Shown piece by piece: positions 20,151 through 29,167 of a DNA stretch of 64,000 nt. Source of the DNA: Butyricicoccus faecihominis (lineage in GTDB: Bacteria > Bacillota > Clostridia > Oscillospirales > Butyricicoccaceae); contig NZ_JANGCE010000010.1 of assembly GCF_024462775.1 (NCBI RefSeq), positions 29,209 through 93,208 on the forward strand, read 5' to 3'. The notes under the pieces were generated by a model. The model searched no databases. It was not told where the DNA came from and saw nothing but the letters and a program-made list of their open reading frames with translations. Each line of letters opens with the position of its first letter. Within the stretch, counting starts at the first letter, position 1. Made by a program: the position numbers and the translations under genes.

Positions 20151-20588
20151 ATGAAAAACGTGACGATCTATACGGACGGCGCTTGTTCGGGCAACCCGGG
20201 ACCGGGCGGCTGGGGCGCGGTTATGCAATACGGAAAATTTGAAAAAGAGCTGTCCGGTTCCGAACCCATGACCACCAATAACCGCATGGAGCTGCTCGGC
20301 GTGATCACCGCGCTGGAGGCGCTATCCGAGCCGTGCATCGTCGATCTTTATTCGGACAGCAAATATGTGGTGGACGGCATTACCAAGGGCTGGGCCAAAA
20401 GCTGGCGCGCCAAAGGGTGGGTTAAGGGAGATAAAAAACCCGCGAAAAATCCGGAGCTGTGGGGAAGGCTTCTTGATTTATTGGACAAACATCAGGTAAA
20501 GTTCCATTGGGTCAAGGGTCATGCGGACAATCCCTATAATAACCGCTGTGACGAATTGGCCGTGGGGGAGTACCAAAAATACAAATAA
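20151..20588 (+). CDS. rnhA: Ribonuclease HI
   Basis: RNase HI cleaves the RNA strand of RNA-DNA hybrids. The 145-residue protein contains the catalytic carboxylates in [33 protein letters not shown] and near the C terminus [15 protein letters not shown]. The start at 20151 follows TTTGGGAGATACT. A TATAAT at 20120-20125 fits the -10 element. Confidence 0.97.
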   Translation: MKNVTIYTDGACSGNPGPGGWGAVMQYGKFEKELSGSEPMTTNNRMELLGVITALEALSEPCIVDLYSDSKYVVDGITKGWAKSWRAKGWVKGDKKPAKNPELWGRLLDLLDKHQVKFHWVKGHADNPYNNRCDELAVGEYQKYK

Positions 20589-21261
20589 GGGGGCGGACGA
20601 TACGGAACAGAAAGGCCTGCGCCGTGTAAGAACCGGCACGCTGATCTTTTATTATGTGTTCACGATCTGCGCGGGCATTTTTGCCTTAAAACGCGATGCC
20701 GCGATCTATAATATTCTTTTGGTGGCGGCCGCGTTTTTGCTGCCCGCCGTACCGCTGTTGCTGTATCGTGTGTTCCATTTGCGCCCGGTCTATTTGCTGG
20801 AGATTATTTTTGATTTGTTCGTTCTGGCGGCCGTATCCTTTGCCAGTTTGTTCGGCGGCTATGAGCTGATCCCGATTTGGGATAAAATCCTGCACTTTTT
20901 ATCCGGTTTCTTATTCGCGGTATTGGGCACGGTCGTTTATTTTTCCATGAAACCCGGACACCGGCGCGAAAAGGCGGACGCCTTTAACGCTGCCCTTTAT
21001 ACTTGGATGTTTTCCATGATGAGCGCGGTGCTTTGGGAGATATGGGAATATATCGTTTCCTTTACCGGTCCGGATCCACAGCAGGTTGCAACGACCGGCG
21101 TCGGCGATACGATGCAGGATATCATCGTTTGCACGATCGGCGGGCTGATCACCGGTATTTCTTGCTGGAAGTATCTGCGGCACATGGGTGAGCAACGTCA
21201 TGTCGGCCTGATGATGCGTCTGTTTGAATCTTATTATCAACAGAATGTGGATAACTTATAA
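20521..21261 (+). CDS. DUF2238/YjdF-like integral membrane protein
   Basis: This protein of up to 246 residues has about five membrane segments. The motifs [17 protein letters not shown] and [20 protein letters not shown] are typical of the DUF2238 family (unknown function). The start is uncertain: the first ATG lies 68 bases inside rnhA in another frame, and no canonical start codon directly follows the GGGGGCGG site at about 20588. It is the last chromosomal gene before the ICE, and its terminator is the ICE insertion site. Confidence 0.75.
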   Translation: MRTIPIITAVTNWPWGSTKNTNKGADDTEQKGLRRVRTGTLIFYYVFTICAGIFALKRDAAIYNILLVAAAFLLPAVPLLLYRVFHLRPVYLLEIIFDLFVLAAVSFASLFGGYELIPIWDKILHFLSGFLFAVLGTVVYFSMKPGHRREKADAFNAALYTWMFSMMSAVLWEIWEYIVSFTGPDPQQVATTGVGDTMQDIIVCTIGGLITGISCWKYLRHMGEQRHVGLMMRLFESYYQQNVDNL

Positions 21262-21285
21262 AAAAGGAAAGCCCGCCTAATAGGG
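21262..21285. other. ICE left attachment junction (attL)
   Basis: The left arm of a terminator, AAAAAGGAAAGCCCGCC plus TAAT (21278-21281), is followed abruptly by AGGGCGGTGACG instead of its complementary arm. The missing arm, CGGCGGGCTTTCCTTTT, is at 63338-63354. An intact copy of the same terminator family is at 63569-63605. Confidence 0.85.
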
Positions 21286-21327
21286 CGGTGACGTAAGAAA
21301 ACATTTATGTGGAGGTCGGTGCAGCCG

Positions 21328-23127
21328 TTAAGCTGCGCCGACTTTCGCTATTTTTTGGGCTGCTTGGGATTGCTCCCTTGCTTCCTCAAAATCAAATGCA
21401 CCAATGAAGTTATACACGATCTGGATTTCCCGCACCTTTACCCGTGGCTCGTTTTCGTCGGGGGTGTAAACGTCGGAAATGTAAATCTTCTCGACGAACT
21501 CCCGCAAAACGCTGGCATCAAGCTCGGTCATGTCGGTGTACTTCTTGACCGCAGAAATGAAACTCTTGACGTTCAGCTTTTCCTTTTCCTGCTGCTTCAC
21601 GTCCTGCCGCAGTTGTTCCACAACGCCCTTTAGATTTTCCTGCTCCTGCTCATAGTCGCGGGACAGCTTGATAAACCGCTCATCGGATAGCTTGCCGGAA
21701 ATGTTATCTTCATAAATGCGTTTGAAAATAACGTCCAGCTCGGCAATCCGTTTCTCGGCCTGCGCAAGCACATCCTTTTTCTGCGCCAGCTCCTTGTCCC
21801 GTTCCCGCAGGCTTCGATCTGCCGCCCGCTTGATAAAGTCTTCCTCGTACTGGGTCACATATTGAATGGCTTCCCGCAGGTTCCGCAGAACGATTTCTTC
21901 AAGGATAACGCGGCGAATGGAATGGGTCTTGCAACGGGTACGGTCTTTGCGGTAGGTGGAACAGATGTAATATTCCTGCTCCGGCTTGAAATGGTTTGCC
22001 CGACACAGATACATCTTGCCGCCGCAGTCCGCACAGTACAGCAGCCCCGAAAACATCCCCATATCGCCCATCTTGGTAGGACGCCGCCGCCCCTGACGGA
22101 TATTCTGTACGATTACAAACACGCTTTCCTCAATGATCGGCTCCTGCGTATTCTCGAAGATAGCCCATTGGGACGGGTCGTTCCACAGCTTTTTCTTGCT
22201 CTTGAACGATTGCTTGGTGGTCTTGAAGTTCACTGTATGCCCCAAATACTCGATACGTTCCAGCATCCGGGAAACGGTTTCGTTCGTCCACTTACAGGGG
22301 TCTGCCGTGGGCTTGTTGGAACAGGGCAGCCCTTTTTGACGGCAATAGGCGGTAGGGTTCAGGATTTTATTTTGACGCAGCCACTTAGCGATTTGCGTCG
22401 GCCCCAAACCGTCCACGCACAGCGCAAATACTTTCTGCACGATGGCGGCGGCTTCCTCGTCAATCAGCCATTTCTTTTTGTCCTCCGGGTCTTTCTTGTA
22501 CCCATAGGGCGGGATGGTTGTAAGGTGTTCACCAGAACGGCCTTTGGATTGCCATGTGGCCCGGATTTTCTTGCTGGTGTCCTTGGCGTACATCTCGTTA
22601 AATACGTTGCGGATGGCGGTAAATTCGCTGTCTCCCCGGATACTGTCCACGCCGTCGTTGACGGCGATAAAATGAACGCCATACTCCGGGAAAAGCATTT
22701 CCGTGTACATCCCGACTTGAAGATAGTTGCGCCCGAAGCGGGACATATCCTTGACGATAACGCGCTTGATCTTGCCCGCCTTAATATCGGCAAGCATCCT
22801 CTGGAAGCCGGGCCGGTTGAAGTTCGTCCCGGAATATCCGTCGTCCTCGTCATAGTGCCGGATGGCCGTATAGCCGTGGTCGCGGCAATACTTCTCCAAA
22901 ATTTTTTTCTGGTTGCTGATGCTGTTGCTCTCGCCGTCCAGCTTATCTTCTTGGGACAGGCGTTCGTAACAGGCGGTAATGCCGTCTGCTTCGTCCTCCT
23001 GTGGCTGGTTATGGACGTAGAATTGAAGCACCGTATTCTGAATGACAGTCCGCGCTTCCTCGCTCAAAGGGGCCGTATTGACAATGCGTTGGAACGAACC
23101 GACAGGGCCTATATTCGTGTTCATCAT
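21328..23127 (-). CDS. Large serine recombinase (ICE integrase)
   Basis: A 599-residue site-specific recombinase with an unusual 47-residue N-terminal extension before the resolvase domain. Catalytic Ser58 is in CYERLSQEDK, with the conserved Arg in DMSRFGRN. The recombinase domain is in the middle, followed by a zinc-ribbon (CADCGGKMY...CSTYRKDRTRC) and a long coiled coil (about residues 420-520). Its position at the ICE end and the dinucleotide-type junctions fit an integrase/excisionase of the TndX type. It overlaps the preceding small recombinase gene by 4 bases. Confidence 0.92.
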   Translation of the reverse strand: MMNTNIGPVGSFQRIVNTAPLSEEARTVIQNTVLQFYVHNQPQEDEADGITACYERLSQEDKLDGESNSISNQKKILEKYCRDHGYTAIRHYDEDDGYSGTNFNRPGFQRMLADIKAGKIKRVIVKDMSRFGRNYLQVGMYTEMLFPEYGVHFIAVNDGVDSIRGDSEFTAIRNVFNEMYAKDTSKKIRATWQSKGRSGEHLTTIPPYGYKKDPEDKKKWLIDEEAAAIVQKVFALCVDGLGPTQIAKWLRQNKILNPTAYCRQKGLPCSNKPTADPCKWTNETVSRMLERIEYLGHTVNFKTTKQSFKSKKKLWNDPSQWAIFENTQEPIIEESVFVIVQNIRQGRRRPTKMGDMGMFSGLLYCADCGGKMYLCRANHFKPEQEYYICSTYRKDRTRCKTHSIRRVILEEIVLRNLREAIQYVTQYEEDFIKRAADRSLRERDKELAQKKDVLAQAEKRIAELDVIFKRIYEDNISGKLSDERFIKLSRDYEQEQENLKGVVEQLRQDVKQQEKEKLNVKSFISAVKKYTDMTELDASVLREFVEKIYISDVYTPDENEPRVKVREIQIVYNFIGAFDFEEAREQSQAAQKIAKVGAA

Positions 23128-23531
23128 TTCTGCTCACCGCCTTTCACTAAAGAACGGATTGCAGAGAAGATTTCACTTTCGGCCAACGGCCCGCCGCCCT
23201 TTCTGATAGAGATCACCGCCGCGCCGTACTTGGCGGCGGCGTCAACAAATTGCAGGCTGTCAAGCGTGTTTCTGCTGATGCGGTCAACGCTGGCGACGAT
23301 CACCTGCTTTACGCGCCGGGCGCGAATATGCGCCCACAGGGACGCAAGCGAGGGACGGTCGAGGGTCAGTCCTGAAACGCCGGTGTCGGCATAAAGGACG
23401 AAGCTGTCAATTCCATGCTGCTGTGCATAGCTCAACAGTTGGTACATTTGATTGTCAAGGTTCAGGTTTGTATCATTTTTCCGTGCCGCACGATAATAAA
23501 GTGCAGTCACCATTTCCGGCTGTTTACTCAT
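23124..23531 (-). CDS. Resolvase-domain protein lacking the catalytic serine
   Basis: This 135-residue protein is only an N-terminal resolvase domain. It keeps the fold motifs (DNQMYQLLSYAQQHG, DTGVSGLTLDRPSL, VASVDRISRN) but reads YYRAARKND where active enzymes have R-x-S, so the nucleophile is replaced by Ala. It starts after TAGGAGGCAAAC and overlaps the large recombinase (ATGA), implying coupled synthesis. It probably acts as a partner or directionality factor rather than as an independent recombinase (inference). Confidence 0.85.
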   Translation of the reverse strand: MSKQPEMVTALYYRAARKNDTNLNLDNQMYQLLSYAQQHGIDSFVLYADTGVSGLTLDRPSLASLWAHIRARRVKQVIVASVDRISRNTLDSLQFVDAAAKYGAAVISIRKGGGPLAESEIFSAIRSLVKGGEQK

Positions 23532-23630
23532 GTTTGCCTCCTATTCCGCAGCCGGAAAACGGGGCTTTGATACGGTATTATTATACCATATCAGGCCCCG
23601 CCCGTCAGCTTTTAGGATATGAAAAAAGTC

Positions 23631-23807
23631 TTAATTTTGATTGGCTTGTTTGCTTAAATCGTTTTGTATCAGCCGATGGATTTTTGCCACCGCATTTTCG
23701 GTGGCTCCATCCTTGACGGTTGCTTTCACAATATAGAGAACGCCCCCGATCTCGTACTTGCGTACCACAGGGGCGGCTTCTTTCTGATTTGATACTGTAC
23801 TGTTCAT
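23631..23807 (-). CDS. Transposon-encoded protein TnpW
   Basis: A 58-residue protein with the TnpW core: RKYEIGGVLYIVKATVKDG followed by NAVAKIHRLI. The start at 23807 follows AAAGGGGGCTACTGT. TnpW-like proteins lie next to recombinases and regulatory genes of Tn1549/Tn4451-type elements; their role is unknown. A relative is encoded in the nested element at 49405. Confidence 0.85.
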   Translation of the reverse strand: MNSTVSNQKEAAPVVRKYEIGGVLYIVKATVKDGATENAVAKIHRLIQNDLSKQANQN

Positions 23808-24232
23808 ACAGTAGCCCCCTTTCGCTTTCATCGGTAAAAAACGAAATGGGCAGAAAAACGGATGGCTGCTGGCACAGCTCCACGGGACTTTCACCCCCGG
23901 CGTGGTTCTCACGCGGCCCTGCTCGTTGCCTGCGACGCTTTGAACGCTCGGACTACGACGACAAGGGAGTATCATTGTCCTGCCTGCACGTCGTCGCCCG
24001 CAAGCCGCCACGCTTGCATTACGGCCCGGTTTGATCGCTCCGCTTTTCCATAGGGGAAAACCTCTTGGCGCACCAGCCGCCCGGCTCGGTACAGACAGAA
24101 TGTATCCGTCTGCCCTATGCTGCGCGGGCATTTTCTTCCTGCGCTTTCTTTTTCAAGGTGCAGCTATGCGGCCTCCGGGGGACAGTCCGGCGTGGAAAGG
24201 GTAAGACGCTTTTCTGGCCGGGGGCCGTATCG
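23808..24232. other. Intergenic region without a recognisable gene
   Basis: A GC-rich stretch of about 425 bases between tnpW and the HTH gene. Open frames here are extensions or shadows without ribosome sites. A small hairpin (CAGAC...GTCTG) lies near 24093-24115. Nothing else was recognised. Confidence 0.5.
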
Positions 24233-24466
24233 TCAGGTCTTGACGATCGCTTGGATAAGCCTGATTTCCAGACGGCGCTTCATGTACTCGTCTACGCACA
24301 CATGGGGATAACCGTCCTCGTCGTAGAGCGTCTGGGTACACAGCTTGTTCATGTAGTCGCCATAGTACCGTAAGACACGCTCCACAGCTCCGGCATCCCC
24401 GGCGGTAGCCGCGTGAATGACCGAAAGGGGCAAAAGCTCTTTGCCTCTGTGGATAGGCTCTTTCAT
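24233..24466 (-). CDS. Helix-turn-helix domain protein of conjugative elements
   Basis: A 77-residue protein (KELLPLSVIHAATAGDAGAVERVLRYYGDYM) of the small HTH_16 family that accompanies an element-encoded sigma factor. It lies 5 bases downstream of that sigma gene. The same pair recurs at 54090-54729. The family is thought to control excision and transfer genes. Confidence 0.85.
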   Translation of the reverse strand: MKEPIHRGKELLPLSVIHAATAGDAGAVERVLRYYGDYMNKLCTQTLYDEDGYPHVCVDEYMKRRLEIRLIQAIVKT

Positions 24467-24471
24467 CCGCG

Positions 24472-24903
24472 TCAACCTCCTTTCGGCATGAACGCCATCA
24501 ATTTTTCTCGCAGCTCTTTCAGGGTATTGGCCCTGTGACGCTGTACTGCGCTGCGGCTCATTCCCAGCAGGCCACCGATCTCGCCGTCTGCCATATCCAG
24601 AACACAATGCAAAATTAAAATGCTCTGCTCCGTCTTTGGCAGGCTGGCAAAGGCTTCGGCCACAAGCTCGTTGTCGATATGTAACTCATATCCGTGCGAA
24701 GTAAAAGTAAAGCTGTCGCTGGGATAGCAGTCTACCGTGCAGAGCTTGTCCAGCTCCACCTGCGATAAGTCGCTGAACATCGTTTCACGATCTCTTTGAC
24801 GCCTCATATTCCGCAGGTAAGCTCTGGCTTCATTCCGCAGTACCGTTTTGCAAAAAGCGTCAAACCGGCATCGCTCGCCATAGTCGCGGGGGTTCGTTTC
24901 CAT
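24472..24903 (-). CDS. RNA polymerase sigma-70-family factor (element-encoded)
   Basis: A 143-residue ECF-like sigma factor. Region 2 is in FDAFCKTVLRNEARAYLRNM. Region 4 is LPKTEQSILILHCVLDMADGEIGGLLGMSRSAVQRHRANT, with a clear HTH. The start at 24903 follows AAAGGGGGTGAGAAG. It probably regulates the ICE's own genes. Confidence 0.88.
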   Translation of the reverse strand: METNPRDYGERCRFDAFCKTVLRNEARAYLRNMRRQRDRETMFSDLSQVELDKLCTVDCYPSDSFTFTSHGYELHIDNELVAEAFASLPKTEQSILILHCVLDMADGEIGGLLGMSRSAVQRHRANTLKELREKLMAFMPKGG

Positions 24904-25059
24904 CTTCTCACCCCCTTTCCGTGGGGGATTTAGGTGGTACTCTCCCTTTCCGCTACTACCAATCCTGCGATACCGTCTGCTGCCCGCTGAATGCCTCCTT
25001 TTCTGAAAAAAGTTGAATTTTATTTCGGCCCGCAAAGCAGACCGCAGGAAACGACAAAA

Positions 25060-25092
25060 AACGCCCGGCTGGTGGCAGACCAGCCGGGCGTT
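25060..25092 (-). terminator. Strong Rho-independent terminator
   Basis: AACGCCCGGCTGGT pairs perfectly with ACCAGCCGGGCGTT (14 bp) and is followed on the minus strand by TTTTT. It separates the peptide-resistance operon from the sigma/HTH genes. Confidence 0.85.
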
Positions 25093-25211
25093 GAGAGAAG
25101 TGCTAAGTTCAATTCTTACATGATATAGTTCATATTCGTGGCCGTGCCTATCCTGTGGCGGATCAAGGCTTTTTTTGAGCGGTCAGAGTAAAAGGGAATA
25201 GATAAAATAAG

Positions 25212-25370
25212 CACGGCGGCAATCTCCTTTTGCCGCCGTGGCTTCACGCAAATATACAGTCACACGCTCTACTTTGAGCAAAAGAAACGGCGGCTTCGAT
25301 TTCTCAAAGCCGCCAGTCAAGGCACGGGAAAAGGGCTGCTGCACGACGGCTTTTTTTCTTTTGCCGTCGT
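25212..25370. repeat. Row of three GC-rich hairpins
   Basis: Perfect stems are CACGGCGGCAA/TTGCCGCCGTG (25212-25240), GGCGGCTT/AAGCCGCC (25289-25314) and ACGACGGC/GCCGTCGT (25343-25370). All share a GCCGYCG-like arm with a T-rich loop or flank. They occupy the gap downstream of the YxeA-like gene and have no coding capacity. They may be stacked terminators or structured RNA. Confidence 0.65.
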
Positions 25371-25426
25371 CCGGCAGTTGAGGTCATATATTGTTTTTCA
25401 GCGAGTGTATCAACTCGATTAAGAAG

Positions 25427-25774
25427 TTACCTTGAATAATGTTCCTGTATAGCAGGCGGCAATTCTTCATATTGAATCTCGGCCCATGTAACTACACCGC
25501 GTAACGGAGCTACTTTCAGGCACAGATACGCATTATCTGTTAAAATTTTGCTGGTTTCAAAGGATATGTCTTTCTCTGCGCCTTTTTCGTCATAGGCGCT
25601 TAAAGTGTATTTGTAGTTCATAGCACCGTGAGGCGCGATCTCTGTTACCCACCGATTATCAATCTGCGTGTAATAATTCGTGTTGGTTTGCGTGGCAAGA
25701 AAAGCAACTGTCATAAAGACAAGGGCAACTACAGCTACGCCAACCCCGATGATAATAGTTTTCTTTTTACTCAT
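25427..25774 (-). CDS. YxeA-family exported protein
   Basis: A 115-residue protein with an N-terminal signal/anchor (KKKTIIIGVGVAVVALVFMTV) and a YxeA-like body containing YYTQIDNRWV. YxeA proteins are small extracytoplasmic proteins commonly encoded with BceAB/LanFEG-type peptide exporters and their two-component systems. It is the last gene of the ABC operon. Confidence 0.85.
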   Translation of the reverse strand: MSKKKTIIIGVGVAVVALVFMTVAFLATQTNTNYYTQIDNRWVTEIAPHGAMNYKYTLSAYDEKGAEKDISFETSKILTDNAYLCLKVAPLRGVVTWAEIQYEELPPAIQEHYSR

Positions 25775-25813
25775 GTACTTTGCGACCTCCTTAAGGAATC
25801 AGTATTAAAATAG

Positions 25814-26599
25814 TTACCAGCCTTTTTTCTGAACAACACGCTTTTCTTTCATATTCGGTTCATGTATGTTGCTTCGACCACCTAAGAAAATTATAGCAAT
25901 CCCGATGGCAAACATAGAAATAATGCTTAATGCACAAAGAGGGGTATTCCAATAGACCCCCACCTCGTAACTGCGGTAATGAATCATACCCAATGCGGCT
26001 GAAATAGGATATATGGAAGAAAACAGACTATTGCCTGTAAACATTCCAATGAATCCGTAGACAAAGGCTAAAACTACGCCAATGAGAAAGTTGCCGCGCA
26101 ATTTGTTTACCGCAACGATAATCGGCATAACTGCAAAAAAGAGAAATAGCGCCAAAAAAACCATTTGCCCAAAACTGATAAAAACGGCTTGCATGGTCAA
26201 TCCACTATACCCCATGACAAGGTTCGTAGCGACCGTAAACACAAAGCATACCATTCCCAATAATAGTGATAGAATAGAGGAAACAATAATCTTGCCAAAG
26301 AGCAGCTTGGAATACGACACTGGTACGATAACAATATTTTTCAGAGTATCGTCCGTGGTTTCCCGCGAAATCATATACCCAGTAATAAGAGTAATGCACA
26401 TTGGAAAGGTAAGCGTGGTAAAATTTTTGATGACCTGCTCGCTTAGAACTTGAAAATTCCAGACCATGCCATCGTCGGCCATAGAGGTGAACATCGTCAG
26501 CAGCACAGTAAGCAGCATCAGTGCAATACCAATCCAAACAATAAAGTATCTTTTCAGTTTTTCAAATTCCGTCTTTATAATTCCTGCCATATCACTCAC
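25814..26599 (-). CDS. ABC transporter permease (LanG/CprC-type)
   Basis: A 261-residue ABC-2-type permease with six hydrophobic segments. It overlaps the preceding permease by 8 bases. With the ATPase at 27388 and the second permease it forms an exporter like LanFEG or CprABC, which confers protection from lantibiotics and other cationic peptides. Confidence 0.88.
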   Translation of the reverse strand: MSDMAGIIKTEFEKLKRYFIVWIGIALMLLTVLLTMFTSMADDGMVWNFQVLSEQVIKNFTTLTFPMCITLITGYMISRETTDDTLKNIVIVPVSYSKLLFGKIIVSSILSLLLGMVCFVFTVATNLVMGYSGLTMQAVFISFGQMVFLALFLFFAVMPIIVAVNKLRGNFLIGVVLAFVYGFIGMFTGNSLFSSIYPISAALGMIHYRSYEVGVYWNTPLCALSIISMFAIGIAIIFLGGRSNIHEPNMKEKRVVQKKGW

Positions 26600-27395
26600 T
26601 CCTTTTTTTATACAGATAAATGGCCAGTAGAATGGAGATCAGCCCGATTATCCCCAGTGTCAGGAAAAGTTGAATAGTAGATGGAACCAGACCCAGATCA
26701 ACAAATCTCTGCAAATCCTCCGCATCACCGATTGCCATATGGGAAACCATTTGCGCAGACCCCCAAATCATAATGCTGGGAGTAGGCAATATGCTGACTA
26801 AAAACTTAGGCAACGCCGTGATGGTAAACGTGGACATCAGATTGAACACGCTGTAAAAAATGCAAAGCAAAATTGAAAATATATAGGATTTACTGAAAAA
26901 GACAATCAGCAAAACCAGCGGCAGGGCGCTCAGGGCGATGAGAAATCCCATCAGCACGGAGAACAACAGTTTATAAACGACGCCGGATACACCAAAGAAA
27001 ACATAGCCGCACAGCATAGAAGCTACGGTTGACGATACGCAAAACAAGACGCTTAGTACCAGCAACACAACACATTTTGCAATTACCATTTGCGTACTGG
27101 TGACAGGAATTGTCCGTAAATTTTTGTAAGTGTCATTGTCACGTTCCGCAAAAAACAGAAGTGCCGCAATAATTCCGAGAATGCAGGGAAGAAGTAACTG
27201 CATACCAAATCCCATAACGGATTGCCAAAGGCCATCAAAGGCCGCCTCTTTCGTTTCGTATTTGCCCTGCGCAGTATTCATGTAATAAATGATTGCTGTA
27301 AGTGGAATAGGAAACAGGAAAGATGCCGCCATAACCAACTGGACAAATTTTTTCCGTTTGAGCTTCCAGCACTCGCATTGAATCAACTTAAGCAA
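26592..27395 (-). CDS. ABC transporter permease (LanE/CprB-type)
   Basis: A six-segment ABC-2 permease beginning LLKLIQCECWKLKRKKF. The likely start is TTG 27395, placed after GGGGGTGAGGGGA and overlapping the ATPase stop by 8 bases, giving 267 residues. The longer ATG-initiated frame reaches into the ATPase gene without similarity. Confidence 0.85.
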   Translation of the reverse strand: MLKLIQCECWKLKRKKFVQLVMAASFLFPIPLTAIIYYMNTAQGKYETKEAAFDGLWQSVMGFGMQLLLPCILGIIAALLFFAERDNDTYKNLRTIPVTSTQMVIAKCVVLLVLSVLFCVSSTVASMLCGYVFFGVSGVVYKLLFSVLMGFLIALSALPLVLLIVFFSKSYIFSILLCIFYSVFNLMSTFTITALPKFLVSILPTPSIMIWGSAQMVSHMAIGDAEDLQRFVDLGLVPSTIQLFLTLGIIGLISILLAIYLYKKRSE

Positions 27396-28311
27396 TCCCC
27401 TCACCCCCTGTAATTTTCTTGAAGTAATCCTCCAATGTATCTTCACACAGATGGGCTTCTGTTACGTCAAGGCCAGATTCCACAAGGGCGCGGTTGACTT
27501 TAGATACCGGCAGAGAAAAATCATAGAGATAAAGGTTATTGGTGTCCGCACAGCGTATTTCGCTGCAATGAAAATCATGCTCAATGATTTGCGCAGCTCG
27601 TTTAGCGTCTGATACGAAGAAATGAATAAACTTTGCGTTTTTCGCCTCTAATTCTTTTAGACTTTCTTCTTCCAGCAGCTTGCCGTGGTCGATAATGCCG
27701 ATGTCATCAGCCAACAGTGATATTTCCGAAAGGATATGACTGGAAATCAGAATAGACTTTCCTCTTGCGTCGCACAACTCCCGGATAAAATTACGCACTT
27801 CCGCAATGCCGATGGGGTCAAGGCCATTGATTGGCTCGTCCAAAATTAAAAGTTCTGGGTCGTGCATGACGGCCAGCGCAATCGCAAGCCGTTGTTTCAT
27901 CCCGAGAGAATATTGAGAAAATAGCTTTTTATCCCGGTATGGCAGATTGACGAGTTCCAATGCGTTTTGAATGTACTTAGGATTTTTCAGACCACGTAGC
28001 TCCGCAAAGATTTTCAAATTCTCTGTTCCCGTTAGGTTGGGATAGAAACCCGGGGATTCAATCAGGCTACCAATACGGGGCAGAATGTTTTTTTCGTTGC
28101 CCTGAAACGGCCTGCCGAAAATCTCTACTTTTCCCGAAGTGGGTACTGTCAGCCCCAGCAGCATCCGCATGGTTGTGGTCTTACCCGCGCCATTACGTCC
28201 CAGCAGGCCATAGATTCGGCCTTTTTTCACATGGATGTTCAGACTAGAAACACTGGACTGATTTCCATATTTTTTTGTCAGATCATGCGTTTCAATGATG
28301 TATTCACTCAT
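27388..28311 (-). CDS. ABC transporter ATP-binding protein (BcrA/LanF/CprA-type)
   Basis: A 307-residue ATPase starting at 28311 after AAAAAGGAGGTACTCGATT. Walker A is GRNGAGKTT, the signature is YSLGMKQR and Walker B is LLILDEP. The C-terminal domain is typical of bacitracin/lantibiotic exporters. It is the first gene of the operon and divergent from the two-component system; shared operator repeats lie between them. Confidence 0.93.
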   Translation of the reverse strand: MSEYIIETHDLTKKYGNQSSVSSLNIHVKKGRIYGLLGRNGAGKTTTMRMLLGLTVPTSGKVEIFGRPFQGNEKNILPRIGSLIESPGFYPNLTGTENLKIFAELRGLKNPKYIQNALELVNLPYRDKKLFSQYSLGMKQRLAIALAVMHDPELLILDEPINGLDPIGIAEVRNFIRELCDARGKSILISSHILSEISLLADDIGIIDHGKLLEEESLKELEAKNAKFIHFFVSDAKRAAQIIEHDFHCSEIRCADTNNLYLYDFSLPVSKVNRALVESGLDVTEAHLCEDTLEDYFKKITGGEGIA

Positions 28312-28355
28312 AATCGAGTACCTCCTTTTTGTTTGCCCAACAAGCATAACACGCC

Positions 28356-28399
28356 AACTTTGAGATAACTTTGAGATAACCTTGAGTTTACCTTGAGAT
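28356..28399 (+). promoter_or_regulatory. Four tandem 11-bp operator repeats
   Basis: AACTTTGAGAT, AACTTTGAGAT, AACCTTGAGTT and TACCTTGAGAT follow one another without gaps (28356-28399). An 11-bp period, one helical turn, is expected for OmpR-family dimers binding direct repeats on one DNA face. The array lies between the divergent exporter operon and response regulator gene. A TATAAT for the regulator at 28436-28441 has no good -35 element, suggesting activation by the bound protein. Confidence 0.7.
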
Positions 28400-28471
28400 T
28401 TGGGAGGCAGAATAGGCAAATGGCTTCTCTTGAGGTATAATGGGAGCAGAACGAAAAAAGGAGGTGGCCGT

Positions 28472-29167
28472 ATGAACGATAGGGCAATTCTTGTAGTGGA
28501 TGATGAAGCGGAGCTGTTGGAAATGGTGCAGTCCATTTTTGTACGGGCGGGCTATACTAAAATCCTAACTGCCGCTTCCGGCGAATCCGCATTAAAAATA
28601 TGGATTGAGAACCAGCCGGACATGGTAATTCTTGATGTGATGATGCCGGGAATGGATGGCTTTGCGGTATTAAAGGAGATACGCAAAACTAGTAAAGTCC
28701 CGGTTCTCATGCTGACGGCTCGCGGGGAGGCCGAGGATAAATTCACAGGATTTGAAAACGGGGCAGACGATTATTTGCTAAAGCCCTTTTTACCAAAGGA
28801 ATTGTTATTCCGGGTGCAGGCTATTTTGAAACGCACTTACCCAGAGCAGGAGCGCAAGGTGTATTTTGACGCCGCAACGGTGGATTTGGAAAAGGTCATT
28901 GTGCAACGCGGAAGTGAAAGCGTTCCTCTGACGGCAAAGGAATTACAACTCTTTACAAAGCTGTACGAAAATGCAGGACGAATCATAACCACAGGAACTT
29001 TATGTGAAGCTGTCTGCGGTGAATATTGGCAGGGATATGAAAGTACATTGGCAACACATATTCGACATCTAAGAGAAAAGATAGAAGAAAACCCATCAAA
29101 GCCGGTTGCGCTTGTTACGATAAAAGGAATCGGCTATCGTCTTAACGTCAAGGGGGCGAAACGATGA
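28472..29167 (+). CDS. OmpR-family response regulator
   Basis: A 231-residue regulator with a receiver domain (phospho-acceptor Asp55 in MVILDVMMPG, switch Thr in LTARG, Lys in LLKPF) and a winged-helix domain ending GIGYRLN. The start at 28472 follows AAAAAGGAGGTGGCCGT. It overlaps the kinase gene by 4 bases. It likely binds the adjacent 11-bp repeats to drive the exporter. Confidence 0.93.
   Translation: MNDRAILVVDDEAELLEMVQSIFVRAGYTKILTAASGESALKIWIENQPDMVILDVMMPGMDGFAVLKEIRKTSKVPVLMLTARGEAEDKFTGFENGADDYLLKPFLPKELLFRVQAILKRTYPEQERKVYFDAATVDLEKVIVQRGSESVPLTAKELQLFTKLYENAGRIITTGTLCEAVCGEYWQGYESTLATHIRHLREKIEENPSKPVALVTIKGIGYRLNVKGAKR

Noticed and set aside
21278..21285. tRNA-gene target for ICE integration
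   Set aside because: No tRNA-like cloverleaf is present; the junction is a split terminator hairpin.
21862..23394. A 510-codon plus-strand frame across the serine recombinase
   Set aside because: Shadow of the recombinase genes; no recognisable family.
28356..28399. Tandem 11-bp repeats considered as a CRISPR array
   Set aside because: The units are contiguous with no spacers and lie in a divergent promoter region, so an operator is the better reading. No CRISPR array was seen in the window.
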